Positions 17,890 through 27,813 of a stretch of DNA of 39,853 nt are shown here, one piece after another. Position numbers and translations under genes: made by a program. The stretch is taken from positions 1 through 39,853 of the forward strand of contig PXBB01000069.1 in assembly GCA_003565735.1 (NCBI GenBank). Direction: 5' to 3'. The first letter of the stretch is position 1; each line of letters begins with the position of its first letter. Under the pieces are notes generated by a model. It was not told the DNA's origin. It saw only the letters and a list, made by a program, of their open reading frames with translations, and did no database searches. The DNA comes from Bacteroidales bacterium (GTDB lineage: Bacteria; Bacteroidota; Bacteroidia; Bacteroidales; PXBB01).

Positions 17890-18357
17890 ATGAGGAAAAG
17901 TAAACCAAAAAAACGGATCATACTACCCGACCCCAAATACAATGACGTTTTAGTCACAAAATTCATCAACAATTTGATGCTTAAGGGTAAAAAAAATGTT
18001 GCTTTTAAGATTTTTTACGATGCATTGGACGTCGTAGGTCAAAAAAGTGAAGAGAATGCTTTAGATGTATTTAAAAAGGCCTTGTCTAATGTAACACCAC
18101 AGGTTGAGGTGAAAAGCCGCAGAATCGGTGGCGCTACTTTTCAAATACCATCTGAGATCAGACCAGAACGTAAAATGTCATATGCTATGAAAAATATGAT
18201 ACTTTTTGCGCGCAAAAGAAATGAAAAGTCAATGTCTAATAAGCTTGCAGGAGAGATACTCTCTGCATATAAAGAAGAAGGCGGAGCTTTTAAGAAAAAA
18301 GAAGATACGCACAGAATGGCTGAAGCTAACAAAGCATTTTCACATTTCAGATTCTAA
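17890..18357 (+). CDS. rpsG: 30S ribosomal protein uS7
   Basis: uS7 nucleates assembly of the 30S head and contacts tRNA at the E site. The 155-residue protein shows the N-terminal RKSKPKKR segment, the [10 protein letters not shown] region and the C-terminal [18 protein letters not shown] expected of the family. It lies between rpsL and fusA, the usual str order. In E. coli S7 represses this operon by binding the rpsL-rpsG spacer; the 26-base spacer here is probably too short for that structure. Confidence 0.99.
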   Translation: MRKSKPKKRIILPDPKYNDVLVTKFINNLMLKGKKNVAFKIFYDALDVVGQKSEENALDVFKKALSNVTPQVEVKSRRIGGATFQIPSEIRPERKMSYAMKNMILFARKRNEKSMSNKLAGEILSAYKEEGGAFKKKEDTHRMAEANKAFSHFRF

Positions 18358-18404
18358 TCAAACCAATGTCTTAAACCAAAAAAAATAGTATAAAATATAT
18401 AATA

Positions 18405-20510
18405 GTGTCTAAAGAATTACAACATATTAGAAACATCGGCATTATGGCTCATATAGATGCGGGTAAAACCACAACTACTGAGCGCATTTTATACTATACC
18501 GGTATCAACCACCGCATGGGCGAAGTACACGATGGTGCAGCTACTATGGACTGGATGGTGCAGGAGCAGGAGAGGGGTATTACCATTACTTCTGCTGCTA
18601 CAACAACATACTGGAGATTCAATAACGAGCAATACAAAATCAATATTATTGATACCCCGGGTCATGTTGATTTTACAGTCGAAGTGGAGCGGTCTTTGAG
18701 GGTCCTTGACGGAGCCATTGCTTTATTTTGTGCTGTCGGAGGTGTAGAAGCTCAATCAGAAACTGTTTGGCGACAAGCCGACAAATACAAGGTGCCTCGT
18801 ATTGCATACATAAACAAAATGGACAGGGCAGGCGCCAACTTTTTTAGCGTTGTTAACGAGATAAAAGAAAAACTGAATGCAGTACCAATACCTGTCCAAA
18901 TACCTATTGGTGAAGAAGAAAACTTTATGGGGGTCGTTGACCTAATCTCTAATAAGGCTTATGCCTGGCAAAGTGATCAACTGGGTGTGGAATACGAAGA
19001 AGTTGAAATGCCTGAACACCTCAAGGAAACGGTTAACAACTACCGCACAAAAATTATTGAAGGTACTGCCGAAGAAAGCGAAGAACTTCTGGAAAAGTTT
19101 ATGAATACACCAGACTCCATTTCGGAGCAAGAAATCATTGATGCTATCAGAAAAGCAACCATTGAATTGAAAATTGTTCCCGTATTGTGTGGGACATCTT
19201 TCAAAAATAAAGGTGTTCAGAAATTGTTAGATGCTATTGTTTCATATTTGCCAAGCCCCGTTGATTTAGATGTTGCAGAAGGTATAAACCCAAATACAAA
19301 CCAGAAAGAAATTCGACAAAGAAGTGTTGATGAGGAACTTTCGGCTTTGGCATTTAAGATTGCAACGGACCCTTATGTAGGACGTATTGCTTTTTTCAGA
19401 GTTTATTCAGGCAGCCTTAAAGCAGGTGCTTCTGTCCTCAATACACGAGTTGGAAAAAAAGAACGCATAGCTAAAATTTTACAAGTACACGCTAATAAGC
19501 ATAAAGCCATTGAGCAGGTATCAGCTGGCGATATTGCAGCGGCTGTCGGATTTAAAAACATAAAAACAGGAGACACATTGTGCAGCGAAAAAAAACCAAT
19601 AACTTATGAAACTATTACATTTCCTGATCCCGTTATTGGTGTCGCTGTAGAACCAAAAGTTCAAGGTGATTTTGATAAACTGTCTGTTGCATTTCAGAAA
19701 CTGATAGAGGAAGATCCTACTTTTTCAGTAAAATATAATGAGGAAACCGGACAAACTGTGATTAATGGGATGGGTGAATTGCACCTCGAAATCATTATAG
19801 ATCGTTTAAAGAGAGAGTTTAATCTTGATATTAATCAAGGGGCGCCTCAAGTAGCTTACAAAGAAGCTATTCTTAACGAAATTAAACACAGAGAAGTGTA
19901 TAAAAAGCAAACCGGTGGCAAAGGTAAATATGCTGATATAGAGTTTGTGATATCTCCTGCTGATGATGAAAGTCCCGGCTTGCATTTTGTTAATGAAGTT
20001 AAAGGCGGAAACATCCCCAAGGAATATATCCCGGCTATTGAAAAAGGATTTAAAAACGATATGCTCAACGGGATATTGGAAGGTTATCCAATGCATAGTC
20101 TTAAAGTTAGAGTGCTTGATGGTTCTGCACATAGTGTTGATTCTGATGCTTTAGCATTCGAAATAGCCGCTCGTGTTGCATTTAAAAATGCGCTTAAAAA
20201 AGCGGAATTGGCACTTATGGAGCCTATTATGAAGCTTGAAGTTGTAACACCCGATGGTTTTGCTGGTGATGTGTCCGCAGACATAAACCGAAGGAGGGGG
20301 CAGGTAGAAGGGATGGATACCAAAACCGGTACGCAGGTAATTCGTGCAAAAGTTCCTCTGGCCGAAATGTTTGGGTATGTAACAGATTTGCGTACCATAA
20401 CATCAGGACGTGCCACTTCCAGCTTGGAGTTTTCTCATTATGAAGTGATGCTGAAAAATGTTGCAGAAGAAATTCTAACCCGCCTTAGAGGGTTCTATTC
20501 ATATTCTTAA
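18405..20510 (+). CDS. fusA: Elongation factor G
   Basis: EF-G drives translocation of tRNA and mRNA using GTP. The 701-residue protein has all GTPase motifs: AHIDAGKTT (15-23), RGITIT (switch region), [12 protein letters not shown], followed by the beta-barrel, domain III, domain IV with its S5-like fold and domain V. The frame opens with GTG at 18405, the only start that gives the canonical N-terminus [19 protein letters not shown]. Some Bacteroidota carry a second EF-G for recycling or polysaccharide use; this one, in the str position and canonical in its switches, is the translocase. No tuf gene follows; rpsJ is next, as usual in the phylum. Confidence 0.99.
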   Translation: MSKELQHIRNIGIMAHIDAGKTTTTERILYYTGINHRMGEVHDGAATMDWMVQEQERGITITSAATTTYWRFNNEQYKINIIDTPGHVDFTVEVERSLRVLDGAIALFCAVGGVEAQSETVWRQADKYKVPRIAYINKMDRAGANFFSVVNEIKEKLNAVPIPVQIPIGEEENFMGVVDLISNKAYAWQSDQLGVEYEEVEMPEHLKETVNNYRTKIIEGTAEESEELLEKFMNTPDSISEQEIIDAIRKATIELKIVPVLCGTSFKNKGVQKLLDAIVSYLPSPVDLDVAEGINPNTNQKEIRQRSVDEELSALAFKIATDPYVGRIAFFRVYSGSLKAGASVLNTRVGKKERIAKILQVHANKHKAIEQVSAGDIAAAVGFKNIKTGDTLCSEKKPITYETITFPDPVIGVAVEPKVQGDFDKLSVAFQKLIEEDPTFSVKYNEETGQTVINGMGELHLEIIIDRLKREFNLDINQGAPQVAYKEAILNEIKHREVYKKQTGGKGKYADIEFVISPADDESPGLHFVNEVKGGNIPKEYIPAIEKGFKNDMLNGILEGYPMHSLKVRVLDGSAHSVDSDALAFEIAARVAFKNALKKAELALMEPIMKLEVVTPDGFAGDVSADINRRRGQVEGMDTKTGTQVIRAKVPLAEMFGYVTDLRTITSGRATSSLEFSHYEVMLKNVAEEILTRLRGFYSYS

Positions 20511-20562
20511 AAAAAATTAAATACGAAAATTAAAAAAAGTATTAACAAAAAATATTATTAAC

Positions 20563-20868
20563 GTGAGCCAAAAGATTAGAATTAAGTTAAAGTCTTATGA
20601 TTACAATTTAGTTGATAAGTCAGCTGAAAAAATTGTAAAAACTGTAAAGAGCACAGGAGCTATTGTAAGTGGACCTATTCCCCTGCCAACTAACAAGAAA
20701 ATTTTTACTGTTTTACGTTCAACATTTGTTAACAAAAAGTCAAGAGAACAATTTCAGCTTTGCTCTTACAAAAGACTTATAGACATTTACAGCACGACTT
20801 CAAAAACAATCGACGCGCTTATGAAACTTGAGCTGCCAAGTGGTGTTGAAGTTGAAATTAAAGTATAA
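20563..20868 (+). CDS. rpsJ: 30S ribosomal protein uS10 (NusE)
   Basis: uS10 sits in the 30S head and, as NusE, links the ribosome to transcription through NusB and NusG. The 101-residue protein begins with GTG at 20563 ([20 protein letters not shown]) and has the typical [17 protein letters not shown] loop and a C-terminal [14 protein letters not shown]. The usual His-rich ring in the loop reads differently ([13 protein letters not shown]), as in other Bacteroidota. It opens the S10 part of the block, 52 bases after fusA with no separate promoter. Confidence 0.98.
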   Translation: MSQKIRIKLKSYDYNLVDKSAEKIVKTVKSTGAIVSGPIPLPTNKKIFTVLRSTFVNKKSREQFQLCSYKRLIDIYSTTSKTIDALMKLELPSGVEVEIKV

Positions 20869-20939
20869 TATCAGCAGTGTCGTAAATATATTACATTGCT
20901 TTTTATTGAATGTTTACATATTTAAAATAAAATAATAAA

Positions 20940-21563
20940 ATGTCAGGATTAATTGGAAAAAAAATCGGAATGACCAGCATTTATGATGCCTCTGGTAAAA
21001 ATATACCATGCACTGTAATTGAAGCCGGTCCTTGTGTTGTTACCCAGATCCGAACCCTTGAGAAAGATGGCTATGAAGCCATCCAGCTTGCTTTTGATGA
21101 CAAAAGCGAGAAAAGAACAACAAAGGCTCTTAAACAACATTTTGCAAAAGCCAAAACCACACCCAAAAGAATTTTAAAAGAGTTTACACGTTTTGAAGAA
21201 AGAAAATCATTCGGTGATGTCCTTACCGTTGATGTTTTTATTGAAGGCGAATACATTGATGTGTCCGGTATCTCTAAAGGTAAAGGGTTTCAAGGTGTTG
21301 TCAAACGTCATGGTTTTGCCGGTGTTGGCGACCAAACACATGGACAGCACAACCGTTTAAGAGCTCCGGGTTCCCTTGGTGCATCTTCATACCCCTCCCG
21401 CGTATTTAAGGGCATGAGAATGGCCGGACATATGGGTAGTAATAAGGTGAAAATAATAAACCTTAAAGTACTGAAGCTTATTCCAGAAAAAAATATTGTA
21501 ATAGTTAATGGATCTGTTCCAGGTCCCAGTGGTTCATATTTAATTCTCGAAAGATGGAAATAG
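20940..21563 (+). CDS. rplC: 50S ribosomal protein uL3
   Basis: uL3 is an early assembly protein whose loop reaches the peptidyl-transferase centre. The 207 residues show [14 protein letters not shown] at the start, [16 protein letters not shown] and [23 protein letters not shown]; the Gln methylated in E. coli is at its usual place in the loop (GDQTHGQHN is close by). A 71-base spacer with a weak hairpin separates it from rpsJ. Its stop overlaps the rplD start by 10 bases. Confidence 0.99.
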   Translation: MSGLIGKKIGMTSIYDASGKNIPCTVIEAGPCVVTQIRTLEKDGYEAIQLAFDDKSEKRTTKALKQHFAKAKTTPKRILKEFTRFEERKSFGDVLTVDVFIEGEYIDVSGISKGKGFQGVVKRHGFAGVGDQTHGQHNRLRAPGSLGASSYPSRVFKGMRMAGHMGSNKVKIINLKVLKLIPEKNIVIVNGSVPGPSGSYLILERWK

Positions 21564-22174
21564 AAGTATTAAACATAAAAGGTGAAAAAACAGATAAGAA
21601 AGTTGTCTTAAATGATAACATCTTTAATATAGAGCCCAATGATCATGCTATATACCTCGATGTTAAGCACTACATGGCCAATCAACGCCAGGGTACGTCT
21701 AAAACTAAAGAAAGAGGTGAAGTAGTAGGCAGTACAAAGAAAATAAAAAGACAAAAAGGTACAGGAACCGCCCGTGCGGGTGATATCAAATCCCCTATTT
21801 TTAAAGGTGGTGGCAGAACGTTTGGGCCAAAACCAAGAGATTACGCCTTTAAATTAAATAAAAAAATAAAGGCTCTGGCACGCTATTCCGCACTTACCTA
21901 CAAGGCTAAAGAGAATGCCATTATTGTTGTGGAAAATATTGATTTTGAGGAACCTAAAACTAAGCTCTTTTCAGAATTTTTAAAAAACCTGAAAATATCT
22001 GATAAAAAATCATTATTTGTGCTTGGCGAATTAAATAAAAACGTATATTTGTCCTCTCGAAATTTGAGCAAGACAAAAACTGTAAAATCATCTAACTTAA
22101 ACACTTATGAGATTTTAAATGCGCAAAATCTCGTAATTACTGAGGAAGCTTTGGAAAAGATAAACAGTAAATAG
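21554..22174 (+). CDS. rplD: 50S ribosomal protein uL4
   Basis: uL4 lines the exit tunnel and, in enterobacteria, represses the S10 operon. The 206-residue protein has the extended tunnel loop ([18 protein letters not shown], then [20 protein letters not shown]) between about 45 and 85, with the basic residues intact. It overlaps rplC by 10 bases, which suggests coupled translation and equal amounts of the two proteins. Confidence 0.98.
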   Translation: MEIEVLNIKGEKTDKKVVLNDNIFNIEPNDHAIYLDVKHYMANQRQGTSKTKERGEVVGSTKKIKRQKGTGTARAGDIKSPIFKGGGRTFGPKPRDYAFKLNKKIKALARYSALTYKAKENAIIVVENIDFEEPKTKLFSEFLKNLKISDKKSLFVLGELNKNVYLSSRNLSKTKTVKSSNLNTYEILNAQNLVITEEALEKINSK

Positions 22175-22215
22175 TTGCTAAACAGATAGTTGTATATAAA
22201 AAAGTATTAGACATA

Positions 22216-22506
22216 ATGAATATTTTAATAAAGCCGCTTATAACCGAAAAAATGACAGCCATTAGCGAAAAATATAATCGCTATGGATTTGTTGTTAATA
22301 AAAAAGCTAACAAACTACAAATTAAAAAGGCAGTAGAAGAACTTTACGGGGTTACTGTTAGCGATATTAATACCATGATATACAGTGGAAAAAGGAAAGC
22401 ACGCTATACCAAAACAGGTTATATTCAAGGAAAAACCAACGCTTTTAAAAAGGCTATTGTAACTTTAAGCGAAGGTGAAACGATAGATTTTTTTAGTAAT
22501 ATATAG
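22216..22506 (+). CDS. rplW: 50S ribosomal protein uL23
   Basis: uL23 frames the tunnel exit and is the docking site for trigger factor, SRP and SecY. The 96-residue protein has the family start IKPLITEKM, the [12 protein letters not shown] helix and the flexible loop [29 protein letters not shown]. Normal size; 41 bases after rplD and 11 before rplB. Confidence 0.98.
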   Translation: MNILIKPLITEKMTAISEKYNRYGFVVNKKANKLQIKKAVEELYGVTVSDINTMIYSGKRKARYTKTGYIQGKTNAFKKAIVTLSEGETIDFFSNI

Positions 22507-22517
22507 AAAACAGAAAA

Positions 22518-23348
22518 ATGGCATTAAAAAAGTTCAGACCAACAACATCCAGTCAGCGCTTTAAAGTAATAAGTGCTTTTGATGATATTACGACAGATGT
22601 TCCCGAAAAATCACTCATTGCCAGCAAGAAGAGATCGGGAGGTCGTAATAATGATGGTAAAATGACTCTTAGATATAGAGGGGGTGGTCATAAGAAAAGA
22701 TACCGAATTATTGATTTCAAAAGAAATAAAGATGGTGTACCTGCTAAAGTAAAAACCATAGAATACGACCCCAATCGTTCGGCCCGCATAGCTCTTTTAG
22801 TTTACGCAGATGGCGAAAAGCGCTATATCTTAGCACCCAACGGATTGAAAGTTGGACAAACAATCGAATCAGGAAATAATGTTGCTCCGGAAATTGGCAA
22901 TACGCTTTTTCTTAGCGAAATACCTCTTGGTAGCAATATCCACAACATTGAACTAAAGCCCGGAAAAGGTGGTCAAATTTCCAGAAGTGCCGGAAATTCT
23001 GCGCAGTTGATGTCAAGAGAAGGGAAATTTGCTCTGATCCGCATGCCCTCAGGTGAGTCGAGAATGATTTTACTCACTTGCAGAGCTACTATTGGCGTTG
23101 TTTCTAACATAGAACATAACCAGGAGGTATCTGGAAAAGCAGGCCGCAGTCGATGGCTCGGACGCAGACCACGCACAAGACCTGTTGTTATGAACCCTGT
23201 TGACCATCCTATGGGCGGTGGTGAAGGAAGAGCTTCTGGTGGGCATCCAAGAAGTCGAAAGGGTTTGCCTGCTAAAGGTTACAGAACAAGAAAACCCAAA
23301 AATAAGTCAAATAAGTATATTGTTGAAAGAAGAAAAGTTAAAAAATAA
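22518..23348 (+). CDS. rplB: 50S ribosomal protein uL2
   Basis: uL2 is needed for subunit association and peptidyl-transferase assembly. The 276-residue protein has an N-terminal [12 protein letters not shown]-like segment ([19 protein letters not shown]), the central [26 protein letters not shown] and the C-terminal [20 protein letters not shown], in which the His of the conserved NPVDHP is present. Full length. Confidence 0.99.
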   Translation: MALKKFRPTTSSQRFKVISAFDDITTDVPEKSLIASKKRSGGRNNDGKMTLRYRGGGHKKRYRIIDFKRNKDGVPAKVKTIEYDPNRSARIALLVYADGEKRYILAPNGLKVGQTIESGNNVAPEIGNTLFLSEIPLGSNIHNIELKPGKGGQISRSAGNSAQLMSREGKFALIRMPSGESRMILLTCRATIGVVSNIEHNQEVSGKAGRSRWLGRRPRTRPVVMNPVDHPMGGGEGRASGGHPRSRKGLPAKGYRTRKPKNKSNKYIVERRKVKK

Positions 23349-23360
23349 TACCGATTAGTT

Positions 23361-23627
23361 ATGAGTCGCTCACTTAAAAAAGGTCCGTATATCCATTATA
23401 AACTTGAAAAAAGAGTGCTGGAATTGAACCAGTCTAACAAAAAGAAAGTGATTAAAACCTGGTCGAGAAGCTCTATGATCGCACCAGAATTTGTAGGTCA
23501 TACTATTGCTGTTCATAATGGTAATAAATTTATCCCTGTTTACATCACTGAAAATATGGTTGGCCACAAACTAGGCGAATTTGCACCAACACGAATTTTT
23601 AGAAGTCATGCAGGTAGTAAAAAATAA
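23361..23627 (+). CDS. rpsS: 30S ribosomal protein uS19
   Basis: uS19 forms a pair with S13 in the 30S head and bridges to the 50S. The 88 residues begin [18 protein letters not shown] and contain [23 protein letters not shown] and [16 protein letters not shown], all canonical. It follows rplB by 12 bases and precedes rplV by 35. Confidence 0.98.
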   Translation: MSRSLKKGPYIHYKLEKRVLELNQSNKKKVIKTWSRSSMIAPEFVGHTIAVHNGNKFIPVYITENMVGHKLGEFAPTRIFRSHAGSKK

Positions 23628-23662
23628 ATGAATTAGAAATACAACAAACATATTTACAAGTT

Positions 23663-24073
23663 ATGGGAGCTAGAAAACGCGAAAAAGCCATAGAAAGAAA
23701 AGAAGCCAACAAGAAGAGGTATTTTGCCTCTTTAAGAAACTGCCCTACATCACCCAGAAAAATGAGACTCGTTACTGAACTCATCAAGGGAAGGGATGTT
23801 GAAACGGCTTTAAATATTCTAAAAACAAATAATAAAGAAGCCTCTTTTAGGTTGGAAAAACTTTTGCTTTCAGCTATAGCAAATTGGCAAAATAAAAATG
23901 AAGGCCAACGTCTTGAAGATAACGCCCTTTATGTGAAAGAGATTTTTGTAGATAGTGCCAGACAGCTTAAAAGATTAAGACCTGCACCTCAAGGACGTGC
24001 GCATAGAATAAGAAAAAGATCAAATCATGTGACCTTAGTTATTGATACACTTGAAAAAGAAGAAATCGTATAA
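23663..24073 (+). CDS. rplV: 50S ribosomal protein uL22
   Basis: uL22 has a globular part on the 50S surface and a beta-hairpin lining the tunnel, a macrolide-resistance site. The 136-residue protein carries an extra basic N-terminus ([20 protein letters not shown]) of about 20 residues before the conserved [11 protein letters not shown]; this extension is usual in Bacteroidota. The hairpin loop [15 protein letters not shown] is intact. Confidence 0.97.
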   Translation: MGARKREKAIERKEANKKRYFASLRNCPTSPRKMRLVTELIKGRDVETALNILKTNNKEASFRLEKLLLSAIANWQNKNEGQRLEDNALYVKEIFVDSARQLKRLRPAPQGRAHRIRKRSNHVTLVIDTLEKEEIV

Positions 24074-24089
24074 TAAAATTACATTATAA

Positions 24090-24809
24090 ATGGGACAAAA
24101 AACAAATCCAATAGGAAACCGATTAGGTATAATTAAAGGCTGGGACTCAAATTGGTATGGTGGAAACAACTACGAGACCAAACTTGTTGAAGATAATAAA
24201 ATCAGAAACTATATAAATGCAAATCCAAGGCTTACTAAAGCTGGTATTTCGCGTATTATCATTGAAAGAACGCTCAAGCTTATTACAGTTACCATTAATA
24301 CAGCCAGACCCGGTATAATAATTGGTAAAGGTGGACATGAAGTGGACTTGCTTAAAGAGCAATTGAAAAAGATTACGGATAAAGAGGTGCAAATAAATAT
24401 AGCAGAAGTTAAAAGACCTGAATTGGACGCCGTATTGGTGGCAAATTCCGTGGCCAAACAAATAGAAGGCCGCATATCCTACCGAAGAGCCATTAAAATG
24501 GCTATAGCATCTACAATGCGAATTGGTGCCGAAGGTATTAAAATACTTATTTCCGGTCGTATAGGTGGTGCCGAAATGGCAAGAAGCGAACAGTATAAAG
24601 AAGGGCGCACCCCTCTGCATACACTTCGCGCAGATATAGACTATGCTATGGCTGAAGCTCATACAACATACGGACGTATCGGTGTTAAGGTATGGATTTG
24701 TAAGGGTGAGGTGTTTGGAAAACGAGACCTTTCACCTAATATTGGCCAAACATCACAAGGGGCCAAACATCAAAGTCCTAAATTCAGAGCTCCCAGACGC
24801 AGAAATTAA
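24090..24809 (+). CDS. rpsC: 30S ribosomal protein uS3
   Basis: uS3 lines the mRNA entry tunnel and has helicase activity with uS4 and uS5. The 239 residues begin [19 protein letters not shown], contain a KH RNA-binding domain with [14 protein letters not shown] (about 75-88), and the C-terminal [14 protein letters not shown] and [18 protein letters not shown]. Length is normal. It starts 16 bases after rplV and ends 47 before rplP. Confidence 0.99.
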   Translation: MGQKTNPIGNRLGIIKGWDSNWYGGNNYETKLVEDNKIRNYINANPRLTKAGISRIIIERTLKLITVTINTARPGIIIGKGGHEVDLLKEQLKKITDKEVQINIAEVKRPELDAVLVANSVAKQIEGRISYRRAIKMAIASTMRIGAEGIKILISGRIGGAEMARSEQYKEGRTPLHTLRADIDYAMAEAHTTYGRIGVKVWICKGEVFGKRDLSPNIGQTSQGAKHQSPKFRAPRRRN

Positions 24810-24856
24810 TAAAATAAAATAACATAACATAACATTAATCATAATATACATAAGCG

Positions 24857-25285
24857 ATGTTACAACCAAAAAAGACAAAATACCGTAAGCAGCAAAAAGG
24901 CAGAATGAAAGGTAATACAAAAAGGGGTGCCGAATTAGCATTTGGTTCTTTTGGTATAAAAGCACTCGAACATATATGGCTTACAGGAAGACAAATAGAA
25001 GCTGCACGTCAAGCTATAACACGTTATATGAAAAGAGAAGGTCAATTGTGGATTAAAGTTTTTCCAGACAAACCAATCACCAAAAAACCTGCTGAAGTAC
25101 GTATGGGTAAAGGAAAAGGAGCTCCAGAAATGTTTGTAGCACGCGTGTCGCCCGGAAGGATATTGTTCGAAGCAGATGGTGTTCCGTTAAGTGTAGCAAA
25201 GGAAGCTTTAAGATTAGGTGCACAGAAATTACCAATCAAAACTAAATTTGTTGTGAGAAGGGATTTTCACGAAGATCAAATATAA
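24857..25285 (+). CDS. rplP: 50S ribosomal protein uL16
   Basis: uL16 positions the A-site tRNA and is assembled late. The 142-residue protein begins [18 protein letters not shown], has [24 protein letters not shown] (containing the Arg81 region hydroxylated in E. coli) and ends with [12 protein letters not shown]-type residues ([15 protein letters not shown]). A 15-base hairpin begins directly at its stop codon. Confidence 0.99.
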   Translation: MLQPKKTKYRKQQKGRMKGNTKRGAELAFGSFGIKALEHIWLTGRQIEAARQAITRYMKREGQLWIKVFPDKPITKKPAEVRMGKGKGAPEMFVARVSPGRILFEADGVPLSVAKEALRLGAQKLPIKTKFVVRRDFHEDQI

Positions 25286-25299
25286 GTGCATGAAGCACT
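25285..25299 (+). promoter_or_regulatory. Small hairpin in the rplP-rpmC spacer
   Basis: AGTGC (25285-25289) pairs with GCACT (25295-25299) around the loop ATGAA, starting on the last base of the rplP stop. No full T-run follows (ATCTTTT). It may protect mRNA ends or tune rpmC expression; it is short enough to be chance. Confidence 0.3.
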
Positions 25300-25346
25300 A
25301 TCTTTTAAAGCCCAGGTTATATGAAATATGATAAAAAAATATAGAA

Positions 25347-25550
25347 ATGAAACAGTCAGTTATTAACGAATTAACTACTCCGGAACTTCTGGAAAGATTA
25401 GAAGAAGAAGAAAAGCAGCTTCTGAAAATGAAATTAAATCATGCTGTTTCTCCTCTCGAGAATCCGATGAAAATAAAGTTTTACAAAAGAACGATAGCAC
25501 GTATAAAAACAGAAATTCGTAAAAGGCAAATCGAACAAGAAAAAAATTAA
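25347..25550 (+). CDS. rpmC: 50S ribosomal protein uL29
   Basis: uL29 is a two-helix protein near the tunnel exit, beside uL23. The 67 residues (KQSVINELTTPELLERLEEE..., ending in the basic TIARIKTEIRKRQIEQ segment) fit the family in length and pattern, including the NP(M/I)KIKFYKRTIARI region where most homologues have a similar RxxRRxIARI motif. It follows rplP by 61 bases and precedes rpsQ by 11. Confidence 0.96.
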   Translation: MKQSVINELTTPELLERLEEEEKQLLKMKLNHAVSPLENPMKIKFYKRTIARIKTEIRKRQIEQEKN

Positions 25551-25561
25551 TATATTAATAA

Positions 25562-25822
25562 ATGGAACTCAAAAGAAATCTTAGAAAAGAAAGAACAGGC
25601 CTTGTCTTGAGCAATAAGATGGATAAGTCTGTTGTCGTATCTGTTTTACGAAAAGTAAAACACCCTAAATACGGGAAGTTCGTTTTGAAAACCTCGAAAT
25701 TTATGGCCCACGACGAAAAGCAAGAGTGCAATATTGGAGATAAGGTAAAGATACAAGAAACCAGACCTTTAAGTAAAAATAAGTGTTGGAGATTAGTCGA
25801 AATTATTGAAAGAGCAAAATAA
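25562..25822 (+). CDS. rpsQ: 30S ribosomal protein uS17
   Basis: uS17 is a primary 16S rRNA-binding protein of OB fold. The 86-residue protein has [41 protein letters not shown], and [23 protein letters not shown], all diagnostic. The rplN start lies 2 bases after its stop, implying coupled translation. Confidence 0.98.
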   Translation: MELKRNLRKERTGLVLSNKMDKSVVVSVLRKVKHPKYGKFVLKTSKFMAHDEKQECNIGDKVKIQETRPLSKNKCWRLVEIIERAK

Positions 25823-25824
25823 TT

Positions 25825-26193
25825 ATGATACAACAAGAATCAAGATTATCAGTAGCTGATAACAGTGGAGCCAAAGAAGTTATGTGCATCCGCGTTTTGG
25901 GTGGTACCAAAAAGAGATATGCCGGCCTTGGCGATAAAATCGTTGTTACTGTAAAGCATGCCATTCCATCAGGGAATATTAAAAAAGGAACCATTGCCAG
26001 AGCAGTTATTGTACGTACCAAAAAAGAAGTACGTCGCCCGGACGGTTCTTATATTCGTTTTGATGATAATGCAGCAGTACTGCTTACACCAACGGATGAA
26101 ATGCGTGGCACACGTATATTTGGACCCGTAGCACGTGAATTACGTGAAAAACAATTTATGAAAATAGTTTCATTAGCACCAGAAGTGCTTTAA
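25825..26193 (+). CDS. rplN: 50S ribosomal protein uL14
   Basis: uL14 contributes to intersubunit bridges and is the target of the silencing factor RsfS. The 122 residues open with [23 protein letters not shown] and contain [25 protein letters not shown] and [13 protein letters not shown], the complete family signature at the usual length. It is the start of the spc portion in E. coli; here no promoter separates it from rpsQ. Confidence 0.99.
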   Translation: MIQQESRLSVADNSGAKEVMCIRVLGGTKKRYAGLGDKIVVTVKHAIPSGNIKKGTIARAVIVRTKKEVRRPDGSYIRFDDNAAVLLTPTDEMRGTRIFGPVARELREKQFMKIVSLAPEVL

Positions 26194-26206
26194 CACCATA
26201 TTTATC

Positions 26207-26530
26207 ATGCAAAAGAAAATGAAATTAAAAGTTAAAAAAGGAGATATGGTTACCGTTATCAACGGTGATTACAAAGGTCAGCAGGGCAAAGTACTCAGGG
26301 TATTGGCTGATAAAAAACAGGCCTTTGTTGAAGGTATAAGACTCGTTTCCAAGCATACCAAACCTAATAATGCCAATCCGCAAGGTGGTATCATCAAAAA
26401 GGAAGCGCCTATTCATATCTCTAATATAATGGTCATGGATAACCAAAAGAATCCTACCAGAGTAGGACGTCGTATCGAAGATAATAAACTGGTTCGTTTT
26501 TCAAAAAAATCAGGGGAGGTAATTGAATAA
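26207..26530 (+). CDS. rplX: 50S ribosomal protein uL24
   Basis: uL24 is an assembly initiator at the 5' end of 23S rRNA. The 107-residue protein has the KOW motif ([20 protein letters not shown]) and [24 protein letters not shown]. An alternative ATG four codons in (26219) gives MKLKVKKGD and cannot be excluded. Its stop codon shares its last base with the rplE start, a TAATG junction. Confidence 0.97.
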   Translation: MQKKMKLKVKKGDMVTVINGDYKGQQGKVLRVLADKKQAFVEGIRLVSKHTKPNNANPQGGIIKKEAPIHISNIMVMDNQKNPTRVGRRIEDNKLVRFSKKSGEVIE

Positions 26531-27087
26531 TGAAATATTCACCTAGACTTAAAGAAAAGTATATTAAAGAAATAGCGCCTAAGCTCAAAAAAGATTTGGG
26601 ACTAAAAACTGTGATGCAAGTCCCTAAAATACAAAAAATTTGTATCAATCAAGGTCTGGGCGATGCTATTACTGATAAAAAACTTATTGACAGTGCCATC
26701 CAGGAGCTAACAGCCATTACAGGACAAAAAGCAGTGCCAACAAAATCTAAGAAAGACATCTCTAATTTTAAGTTGCGTAGAGGCATGCCCATTGGTGTAA
26801 GAGTTACACTTCGTGGTGATATAATGTATGACTTTCTGGATAAACTTGTTGCTGTTGCATTACCACGTGTAAGAGACTTTAACGGCATCAGCGATAAAGG
26901 TTTTGATGGGAGAGGAAATTATACAATGGGTATCAAAGAACAGATAATTTTTCCTGAAATTAATATCGACAAAATCAGCAGAATATCAGGGATGGATATC
27001 ACTATAGTAATGAATACAGAAAAAGACCAGGAGGCGTTTGCGCTTCTGAAAGAGTTTGGATTACCATTTAAAAATCAAAACAAATAA
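26530..27087 (+). CDS. rplE: 50S ribosomal protein uL5
   Basis: uL5 binds 5S rRNA and contacts the P-site tRNA and S13. The 185 residues show [18 protein letters not shown], the [15 protein letters not shown] segment, [19 protein letters not shown] and the C-terminal [24 protein letters not shown], all typical. It overlaps the rplX stop by 1 base; rpsN follows after 4 bases. Confidence 0.99.
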   Translation: MKYSPRLKEKYIKEIAPKLKKDLGLKTVMQVPKIQKICINQGLGDAITDKKLIDSAIQELTAITGQKAVPTKSKKDISNFKLRRGMPIGVRVTLRGDIMYDFLDKLVAVALPRVRDFNGISDKGFDGRGNYTMGIKEQIIFPEINIDKISRISGMDITIVMNTEKDQEAFALLKEFGLPFKNQNK

Positions 27088-27091
27088 TAAT

Positions 27092-27361
27092 ATGGCAAAA
27101 GAATCAATGAAAGCCCGTGAAGTTAAAAGAAAAAGAATGGTAGAAAAGTATGCAGCCAAGCGTGCCGAATTAAAAGAAAATGGCGATTGGGTAGCACTAC
27201 AAAAACTGCCTAAGAATGCATCTCCAGTACGATTACATAACAGATGCAAGCTAACTGGAAGACCCAAAGGCTATATGCGTGTTTTTGGTATCTCTAGAAT
27301 TAACTTCAGAGAAATGGCATTAGCCGGACTAATCCCCGGTGTAACTAAGGCAAGCTGGTAA
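27092..27361 (+). CDS. rpsN: 30S ribosomal protein uS14 (zinc-free long form)
   Basis: uS14 completes the 30S head near the A site. The 89-residue protein is the long form without zinc: it lacks the CxxC pairs and keeps only one Cys in [16 protein letters not shown], followed by [13 protein letters not shown] and [12 protein letters not shown] start it at 27092 ([16 protein letters not shown]); an in-frame ATG 36 bases upstream lies inside rplE. A zinc-free S14 together with the zinc-free L36 found downstream means these ribosomal proteins do not store zinc in this organism. Confidence 0.98.
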   Translation: MAKESMKAREVKRKRMVEKYAAKRAELKENGDWVALQKLPKNASPVRLHNRCKLTGRPKGYMRVFGISRINFREMALAGLIPGVTKASW

Positions 27362-27397
27362 ATAAGAAATTGAAAAATATTTAAATAAATAGTAAAA

Positions 27398-27796
27398 ATG
27401 ACTACAGACCCTATTGCAGAATATTTGACACGCATCAGGAATGCCATTTTGGCAAAACATAGAATTGTGGAAATTCCTGCATCAAAAACCAAAAAGGCTA
27501 TCACAAAAATCCTTTTTGAAAAAGGCTATATTACAAACTTTAAGTTTGAAGAAAAAGGCCCCCAGGGCACCATAAAAATTGCTCTGAAATATCATCCGCA
27601 AACAAAAATGCCGGCTATTACTAATTTGCAAAGAGTAAGCAAGCCAGGTTTAAGAAAATATACTTCAGCTAAAGAAATGCCTCGTGTTATGAACGGTCTT
27701 GGTATTGCTGTGATCTCTACTTCAGCAGGCCTTATGACTGATAAAGAAGCAAGAGAAAGCAATTTTGGTGGCGAAGTACTTTGTTTCATTAGTTAA
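27398..27796 (+). CDS. rpsH: 30S ribosomal protein uS8
   Basis: uS8 is a central-domain assembly protein and represses the spc operon in E. coli by binding the rplE region. The 132 residues contain DPIAEYLTRIRNAILAKH, the KGYITNFKF region, and the C-terminal STSAGLMTDKEARESNFGGEVLCFI, as expected. Length and order are canonical. Confidence 0.99.
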   Translation: MTTDPIAEYLTRIRNAILAKHRIVEIPASKTKKAITKILFEKGYITNFKFEEKGPQGTIKIALKYHPQTKMPAITNLQRVSKPGLRKYTSAKEMPRVMNGLGIAVISTSAGLMTDKEARESNFGGEVLCFIS

Positions 27797-27799
27797 TTT

Positions 27800-27804
27800 G
27801 GAGG
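27800..27804 (+). promoter_or_regulatory. Shine-Dalgarno-like site before rplF
   Basis: GGAGG is placed 9 bases before the rplF ATG. I found no comparable site before any other ribosomal protein gene in this block, which instead have A/T-rich leaders as usual in Bacteroidota. Confidence 0.5.
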
Positions 27805-27813
27805 AATTTTAAA

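Noticed and set aside
24147-24662. 171-codon minus-strand open frame inside rpsC
   Set aside because: It lies fully opposite a canonical ribosomal protein gene, with Cys/Phe/His/Tyr-rich translation typical of antisense shadow.
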